A stretch of DNA of 64,000 nucleotides from assembly GCA_022496805.1 (NCBI GenBank), contig CM040085.1, forward strand, positions 48,141,811 to 48,205,810, in the 5' to 3' direction. Position numbers and translations under genes: made by a program. Below, piece after piece: positions 58,001 through 64,000 of this stretch (its first letter is position 1; each line of letters opens with the position of its first letter). Under the pieces are notes generated by a model. It worked only from the letters and a program-made list of their open reading frames with translations, ran no database searches and had not been told where the DNA came from. The stretch is from Pohlia nutans. Taxonomy: Eukaryota; Streptophyta; Bryopsida; Bryales; Mniaceae.

Positions 58001-60195
58001 CTATTATTAGAATTCCTAGATTTTTAAACATTCTTGTTAGGGTTCCAAAACACTAGAGAATGCATTATTTGGATACCATAGGGTTCAAAATTTTATTGGT
58101 AGACCGACATGAGTTCTGATGTTGAGGTGGTGTATGTTCTCAAAATCAAACATGTGTAAGATTTTGGGTTTCACATTTAGGTAAGTGTTGCAATTAGTTA
58201 CATCTACTTTACATGTAACAATCCACAAACTCTTTGACATGAGAGAGGTTGTATCCAATAATCAAATCTTCTGTTTCATTTCAAATTTAATTCCGTTTTT
58301 GTTTCAAAGACTTTATTTTTAAGCTGCAAATACACTCGAACTAACTGCCTAGTTGATGGTCATAGTATGAATCAAATAGTTTGAATGTTTGACAAGTGTG
58401 CTACGTGTGGTAAGTGTGCAAGATATTCGAGAAGTCATTGTAAAGAGGATTTATGAGTCAAATTGTGACAAATGTGCTACAATCAATGATAGTGTGACGA
58501 GAATGTCATTGCAGAGAAGGTCAGATTAAAGAGGTCTAAGTGTACATATAGAAAGATTGAAAAACGTGTCAAAACAGTCCCAATTATAAATCAGACAAGT
58601 GTGCTACAATCGATGATAGTGTGGGAAGATATTTGAGAATGTCATTGTAGAGGATTTATGAGTCAAATAGTTTGAATGTATGACAAGTGTGCTACAATCA
58701 ATGAGAGTGTTACGAGAATGTCATCGCAGAGAAGGTCAGATTAAAGAGGTCTGAGTGTACACATAGAAAGATTGAAAAATGTGTAAAAACAGTCCAAGTG
58801 TGCAAGACATTCGAGAGTGTCATTGTAGAGAGAATTTATGAGTCAAATAGTTTGAATGTATGACAAGTGTGCTACAATGAATGAGAGTGTTCGAGAATGT
58901 CATTGTAGAGAAGATCAGATTAAAGAGGTCTGAGTGTACCATAGAAAAGCGTGTAAAAACAGTGTAATTAATAACCAGGAAACAGAAACAAACGGTTTTA
59001 TTCTATTTTGCTGTAACACTGGTCGTGGTGTGGACTACAGGAGGAGGGCGTGAATGTACAAATTGGAGGGAGTGATCAGTGGGGGAACATCACAGCAGGA
59101 ACAGATTTGGTGCGAAGATTACTGCAACAAGAAGGAGCGTATGGATTGACATTTCCTCTGCTACTCAAGAGTGATGGGAGCAAGTTCGGAAAGTCGGAGA
59201 GCGGTGCCATTTGGCTGTCCCCCTCAGCGCTGTCTCCTTACAATTTCTACCAGCATTTGTTTGCCACCCCAGACTCAGACGTCATCAAGTTCATGAAGCG
59301 GCTCACATTTGTGGACATGAAGGAAATCCAAGCCCTGGAGGCCAGCATGGGACAACCAGGTTACGCCCCAAATGCAGCCCAGAAAAGGCTGGCTGAAGAA
59401 GTCACCCGGTTTGTGCATGGAGAGCAAGGCTTAGCCGAGGCTCTCAAAGCCACCCAAGCTTTGGCACCCGGGACTACTACCAACCTGGATTCACAAGCCT
59501 TGGAGGCCATTGCACAGGATGTCCCTTCCTGCTCCGTTTCTTACTCCTCTGTCGTGGGCACCTCTCTGGTGGATGTGACTATCAGCACAGGCCTGATTCA
59601 AAGTAAAGCTGCGGCGCGACGTTTAATTAAGCAGGTATCTAATGCTGTCACCATTTTCCCCATTCCTGTGACTTGAGTGTGTTGTGGATCTTGTTCTCAT
59701 TTTGAAGAGGATTCCAATGCACTAAATTACATAGTATTCGCATACAATTTGAATAAGTTATGAATTTTTGCTTATAGGTTTCTTGACTTTGTGACTCTTC
59801 TTCAACTGTTGTTTATTTACTCAACTTCAAATTTAGTTTTAGCCTACCCAGGGGAATGGAGAAACTACAAGGTAGAGAATTCCCAAAGTGGGAATCGATG
59901 AAATTTAAGAAGCCCCACCTTCAAGGTGGCATGCATGGATTAGTCACAGAAATGACTTGTCACATGTGTATTACTTGAAACAATAATATTGTCATATTAT
60001 GGAGTGTCATATTATGGAGGGTAGACTGTACTCAGTGGTGGGGAGTTGCATTGTGGACAGGGTGGTCTTTATTTAAACAACAAGAAGGTGGATGACGAAG
60101 GGCAGGCCATGGCAGCTGAGGATATCATAGATGAAAAGATTTTCCTTCTGTCTGCAGGCAAGAAGAATAGGCTTGTTGTTAGGGTGACCAGGTAG
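55033..60195 (+). CDS. EMB2768: Tyrosyl-tRNA synthetase, bacterial-type, organellar
   Basis: Five exons: 55033-55424, 56387-56537, 57266-57490, 59041-59634, 60061-60195; 498 aa, GT-AG throughout. Residues 1-65 are Ala/Arg/Ser-rich, a probable plastid/mitochondrial (often dual) targeting peptide. The class I catalytic core follows: [14 protein letters not shown] with the HIGH-type HLGN at about 116-119, [31 protein letters not shown], and the KMSKS-type KFGKS at about 304-308. The last exon encodes the S4-like RNA-binding tail ([10 protein letters not shown]...). It charges tRNA-Tyr in organelles; the Arabidopsis orthologue, as recalled, is EMB2768. The in-frame TTG upstream was rejected in favour of ATG 55033. 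Introns carry family A MITEs and tandem repeats. It appears intact. Confidence 0.93.
55455..55930. repeat. Duplicated segments in TyrRS intron 1
   Basis: AGAGTTCTATTGAATT, CTCTTCCTGATTCCTATTAT and AAGGTTGCTACTAT...GTATGGTTTGAGGAGCC occur twice about 160 bp apart; GTGTACAGAGTTTTAGGGT...AAATTGAGTCACTGTG also occurs twice (about 55780 and 55880). Confidence 0.75.
56000..56315. mobile_element. Two tandem fragments of family A
   Basis: GAGTAG, TTGACCAACATATGCAATGT, ATAAAATTTGA and TGATTAATGGAATTGGTTAT occur twice (about 56009-56130 and 56164-56310), each preceded by AAGATGAAGCA and CTAACGTGTTTTTTTCT. Both lack TTAA ends. Confidence 0.65.
56824..57066. mobile_element. Family A MITE with TTAT target duplication
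   Basis: Left TTATCCCTTAAAGGACCAAG, right CCTTGGTCCTTTAGGGGTTAT: TTAT on both sides instead of TTAA. 243 bp in TyrRS intron 2. Downstream, a (TTTG)n run (57238-57263) serves as the pyrimidine-rich stretch before the acceptor. Confidence 0.85.
57512..57994. mobile_element. Two family A MITEs in opposite orientation, TyrRS intron 3
   Basis: 57512-57693 (left end decayed, CTAACCCCTC; right end GGTCCTTTCAGGGTTAA) and 57790-57994 (TTAACCCCTAAATGACCAAG to TTGGTCCTTTAGGGGTTTA). The first begins only 22 bp after the exon 3 donor. Confidence 0.75.
58360..58970. repeat. Tandem repeat in TyrRS intron 3 (GACAAGTGTGCTAC family)
   Basis: Units of roughly 120-200 bp: AGTTTGAATGTATGACAAGT, GTGCTACAATCAATGA(G/T)AGT, GAGAATGTCATTGCAGAGAA, GGTCAGATTAAAGAGGTCTG. 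Related single units lie at 47735-48110 (AWPM-19 intron 2), 62350-62400 and 62920-63020. Confidence 0.75.
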
Positions 60196-60733
60196 TCCAT
60201 CTTTTTCTGCACATATTGTCCACCTCAAACCATTTTTGATCAGGAAGTAAGACGCTTCCTTTCCATTACCTCCTCATTTGTTCGACCATCTGGTGTTGTA
60301 CGTATTTTTTGTGGAGTGAAATGAAATGAATGAATGAATGTCATTATGAGAAGTAATGGACCTCAAACAGGTATTTAGAATGAACCGATGTCTATGGTTT
60401 CACTATAGAAAGATGTCATACATACTAGTCCAACATCTGTGTAAACTTAGAATTCATTGGGTTAATATTCATTCTACTGGAATTTGAGAGTGAGTCTAAG
60501 AATCGAGACCAACATTGCAAGTTGGTATACCGTATGTGAGGGTCAGATTGAAACAACCTGGTGCTGAAATTGAATTTGCACATCAGAGGGGTCCATGACA
60601 TCCTTAACCAATCACAAGGTGACATGTGGCACTTTTGGACAAAAACTAATTAATTAATGTCAAACTTGACCATAACACCATGAGTTGAATTTTTTTCTAG
60701 GTAGAATTGAGATTAAAGATGAACCCCATGAAC
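60196..60733. other. TyrRS 3' region
   Basis: Expected 3' UTR and spacer. A (GAAT)n run ATGAATGAATGAATG lies near 60326. No gene. Confidence 0.4.
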
Positions 60734-60975
60734 TTAACTCTTAATGGGCATGGCTTTTTTGATTCCCACATCCAAAATCTCTTTTAAACTTCATTTTAAG
60801 CATGATTCTCTTTTTAATTTACTTTAGTTCTATTCTAAAGAAGTATAGATTCTTCAAATATGTTTGGTTTAGCATTTAAAAAACCCCATTTGGTTCAACG
60901 GAGTAGAAGTTATGAGCAAGATTCTCCCAAAATACCAAAAAGTCCATGGAATTTGGTATGTCCTTTAAGGGTTAA
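60734..60975. mobile_element. TTAA-bounded MITE candidate
   Basis: TTAACTCTTAATGGGCAT at the left against ATGTCCTTTAAGGGTTAA at the right (imperfect 18-bp inverted repeats), 242 bp. Confidence 0.55.
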
Positions 60976-61836
60976 GATAAACCACCCGGTTTGTGTCATG
61001 TGACTATTTGTACCACTTTGTGATCACTATGTAAGGATGTCTTATAATTTTGATATGCACACCATTGATACATAGTGGCACAAATAGGATGGCTTACCTT
61101 CGTAATTACTTAGATGTTATTCAGCACGACATGGGTACATTGAAATCGCCATATACTATGGCCCACGATATTTACGAGATGCTTTACTAATAATTATGTT
61201 TTGAAAGTATTGTAGTAACATTCATTCAAATTGGATGAAATTTTGTTAAAATGGATGAATGTACCCACGCCATTCACACACCCATAGTATATGGTGATTT
61301 TGGTGGTCTTATTTGGTGAAGACCAAGTCATAGTTTCTTCACATGGTTGCTTCCACTTTTGTGTAAGATGATAAGTCCGGACGGCCATATGTCGTCGAAT
61401 TGTTGAGATACATGACCAGCTCATAAGCATGTGGCAGGAAGCGAGTGGCCTTCTATGCGAGTGAGAAGTACCACTCTTGAGTGGCACCAAACGATTGATC
61501 CATGCATACTTGGGTTGTAGGACACGACTCATTGGCTGCATAACATCCTTAAGCAGTTGTGGTACTCCACCTTTTGTTACAGTGCATGTCAGCGTAACAT
61601 TTTATCGCAGTATGTTAGCAAATTAGCCAATAATGCATCTTCACCCTCGTGACTGTAGCTCTAGGACTCTTGCTGAATTTATTTTTGTCTCTGCCCCGTC
61701 AAGGGAGAGACCTCGAAAATGCTTCGTTTTTAAGGAGTCACATGGCTGAACAGTACAAACAACGTGTAAAAGTAAATCTAGGGTAAATACTAAGGCAGAG
61801 ATTACGTGATTAGCCGCTTGTTTAAATCGCTATTGA
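60976..61836. other. Gene-free stretch
   Basis: A small inverted pair (TTTGTACCAC...CACTATGTA / TACATAGTGGCACAAA) lies at about 61009-61085. No coding or RNA gene is supported. Confidence 0.4.
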
Positions 61837-62344
61837 TTAACCCTTTGACGAGCCTGAATCCATATAATGGACGATGAACAAATTGTAAACCTTCTCTTGA
61901 CTACATCTCATATAGTTTTACATCCATCCAAATTTTCCTTGGTTCTTGTAGCAGTTGACTACTGTTTGTATAGTATGCCTCTTCAAAATAAGATATTGAG
62001 ATTTTTTTTAAATGACAAAATTGGTTTATGTCAAGTTTCATTCTTAGTTCAAAAAGTGAGACTTTAACAATGATTTTCAACCATAAGTAGAATCAAATAA
62101 TGGAAATTATACCATCTCATAGTGCATGTTCTTCCAAATTTGTTATGAAATTTTTTAATAAAAAATTGTTAATTTGGGATTTTAAACTGAATTTCAAAAG
62201 AAAACCTTGTAAAATTAATTAAAAACTATAAATATATATTTTTTGACAAATCCAACCGTACAGATGTGATCTACACATCGACATTTACAGCTCTTTATGT
62301 ATCGACTCCATTTTGTGATTCATCAAACATTTTATAACACGTTT
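61837..62344. mobile_element. Family G TTAA-MITE, right end lost
   Basis: TTAACCCTTTGACGAGCC at the left; interior matches 24835-25380 in reverse (TATAATGGACGA, TTCTTGTAGCAGTTGACT, AAATCCAACCGTACAGATGT, CATTTTATAACA). It ends abruptly where the GACAAATGTGCTAC repeat begins. Confidence 0.7.
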
Positions 62345-62648
62345 TTGTGTGCTACATACTTTGAATGTGTGACAAATGTGCTACAACCAATGGTACTGTG
62401 GGAAGCATACAACAATATGTTAGGGACATCGAGACACAATGCTAGATTTGTTCTGGTTTCTAATTTTGAAGAGGGCCAATCAGCTTTTTGAAAATTTGAA
62501 TTTTCACAAAACCGCCCCTCCATATTAGGAGCAAACATTGTGAACATTTTCTTTAGTATCAACATCTTTTTTTTCTATCTCACCTTGTTCTTTGAGGTGT
62601 TAAAATTTCACCCTAAGGTTTTTCCTCATGAACTACACTCAAACCTCT

Positions 62649-62880
62649 TTAACCCTTAAAGGTTCAGAGAGCCCTATCCAACCAGTATTATACAACAATA
62701 TTCCATTGAATTTAGCATGATTCCACACCTCTTATGGGTTTAAGATGAGAAGTGAAGTTAAAATTCACGTCGATATGGTTTAATGAGCTATTGGGGTCTC
62801 AATTTGAAACTTTCTATTTACAACAAATGTCAAATATATGCCAACGTATCTACTATCCCCATTAGCCCTTTAAGGGTTAA
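62649..62880. mobile_element. TTAA-bounded MITE candidate
   Basis: TTAACCCTTAAAGG at the left and CCCTTTAAGGGTTAA at the right, 232 bp, interior without similarity noticed elsewhere in the window. Confidence 0.65.
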
Positions 62881-64000
62881 TCTAACCACTGCCTTGGGTC
62901 CCAACTTTTTCACTATGACATAGTTTGAATGATTGACAAGTGTGCTACACTCAATGATAGTGTCACAAGTGTGTAGGATATTCTAAAATGTCATTGTAGA
63001 GAGGGTCATTATAAAGCAGTTTGAGGCCCTTACCACATGAGAGGAAATCCTCGAAAATAGACATTTCCCATTGGTCGATTCAAGCAAATGGTTACACCAT
63101 GGGAGGAAGTTAAGGAAGTGTCAACAATGACATGGAACAACTTTTTAGCTTTGGGTTTTGCTTTGGATGTTGCTTTAGGGATCTACATGACAATAAAGTA
63201 GAATGACATAGCACAATAAATGTAGTTTAATATTATTGAGCACTATTAGGTGGAACTCCACAAAATCGGGAGAGAAACAAGGAAAAAAGAACTTTTGATA
63301 AACAAAGTGCCACCTTGAAAAAGGTTCTAAAACTTCATGTGTTTGTTGTGTGGTAAGGAGCTAAGGGCCTCCTTACACATTGACTAGATAGGCAAAGATA
63401 GCCCACATTCACCAATGCTAGAATCTCCAAAGCACTTTCTTGTCCTTCTCAATAGTGGCTTCTAGCAAATTGGTCAGAAAATAAATAATCAAAAGGGTGC
63501 CTAAATTTATGGGAAATTATTGATCTAGTTTTCCCAAAACAAATTAAAAATATTAAAAGGCCAACGGTTTAAATATTATTGTTTTATATGTTACTGCTTG
63601 ATTTTAATATATTATTTGTCATGATGTCTAACTATTTTTTGCACTTTAATTGATTATTAGGCAGAAAGTTGCCCAAGTTGCTAAGAAGCTACGGTATTTT
63701 GGGTACACTGTAAAGCATAAAATTAGATTTTGATTTGAAACCAATAAATAGATGAAAACACTAATACCATACCATTATCAGCAAAAAGCTTTTTGCCCGG
63801 TTTTTGTGCTCACCGATGATTGATGGAAGGATTCTTGTTCACTCTTGTCTTTTAACGCTATCTTTGCCCATTCAATCAACATGTAAGAGTATTCCCACCC
63901 ATGCCCTTATCAGGTGGCCTTCGAAACTGATTTGAGAGGGCACTGTAGTAGTTGAAGTGGCCTTCGAAATTCTGGAGGCCCACTCTGGAGTCTCCCTGGA
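62881..64000. other. Gene-free right edge
   Basis: One unit of the GACAAGTGTGCTAC repeat at 62920-63020, and a repeated GTGGCCTTCGAAA at 63912 and 63957. No gene is supported up to the window end. Confidence 0.4.

Noticed and set aside
58360..58970. Regularly spaced repeats resembling a CRISPR array
   Set aside because: Plant nuclear intron, repeat units are 120-200 bp and imperfect, with no unique equal-length spacers.

Overview
The window is nuclear DNA of a land plant. It is AT-rich and holds seven intron-containing genes plus the 5' end of an eighth. All have plant-type GT-AG introns (one GC-AG), and the proteins include plant-specific or plastid/mitochondrion-targeted families: a fibrillin, AWPM-19, an organellar-type TyrRS and a nuclear-encoded mitochondrial S10. 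No sequence here fixes the species. A seed-free lineage (moss or lycophyte) is a guess from moderate gene density and fairly diverged proteins.

Layout. 136-451 (-) is the 5' end of a METTL23-like methyltransferase, divergent from a plastid fibrillin (FBN6-like, 630-2667, +). 2.7-9.8 kb is repeat-rich and gene-free. Cytosolic enolase lies at 9832-12935 (-, 11 exons). 13-29.8 kb is AT-rich and gene-free, with MITEs, hairpin-rich tandem arrays and a 5'-truncated LINE (26217-29158, -) split by a 1.19-kb fold-back palindrome. 29852-32218 (+) is a two-exon zinc-ribbon-like gene of unknown function (DUF8204-like). 35963-42097 (+) is NEDD1, the gamma-tubulin recruiting WD40 protein (11 exons). 46565-48387 (+) is an AWPM-19/PM19-like membrane protein. 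48.4-53.4 kb is mostly MITEs. 53457-54810 (-) is mitochondrial ribosomal protein S10, head-to-head with organellar tyrosyl-tRNA synthetase (55033-60195, +); both serve organelle translation and share a 222-bp intergenic region. 60.2-64 kb is gene-free.

The most unusual feature is a large, diverse set of short non-coding elements bounded by TTAA and beginning CCC(C/T)TAA or CCCTTTA. There are at least nine sequence families and more than 20 copies or fragments. Several sit in introns, some share a single TTAA end-to-end in arrays, one has a related empty site within the same intron, and one has TTAT at both ends. This points to a TTAA-targeting (piggyBac-like) MITE radiation, which would be unusual for a land plant. 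No transposase is visible in the window.

Exon coordinates were worked out by eye from splice signals, reading-frame continuity and protein-family similarity recalled from memory. No alignment was run.
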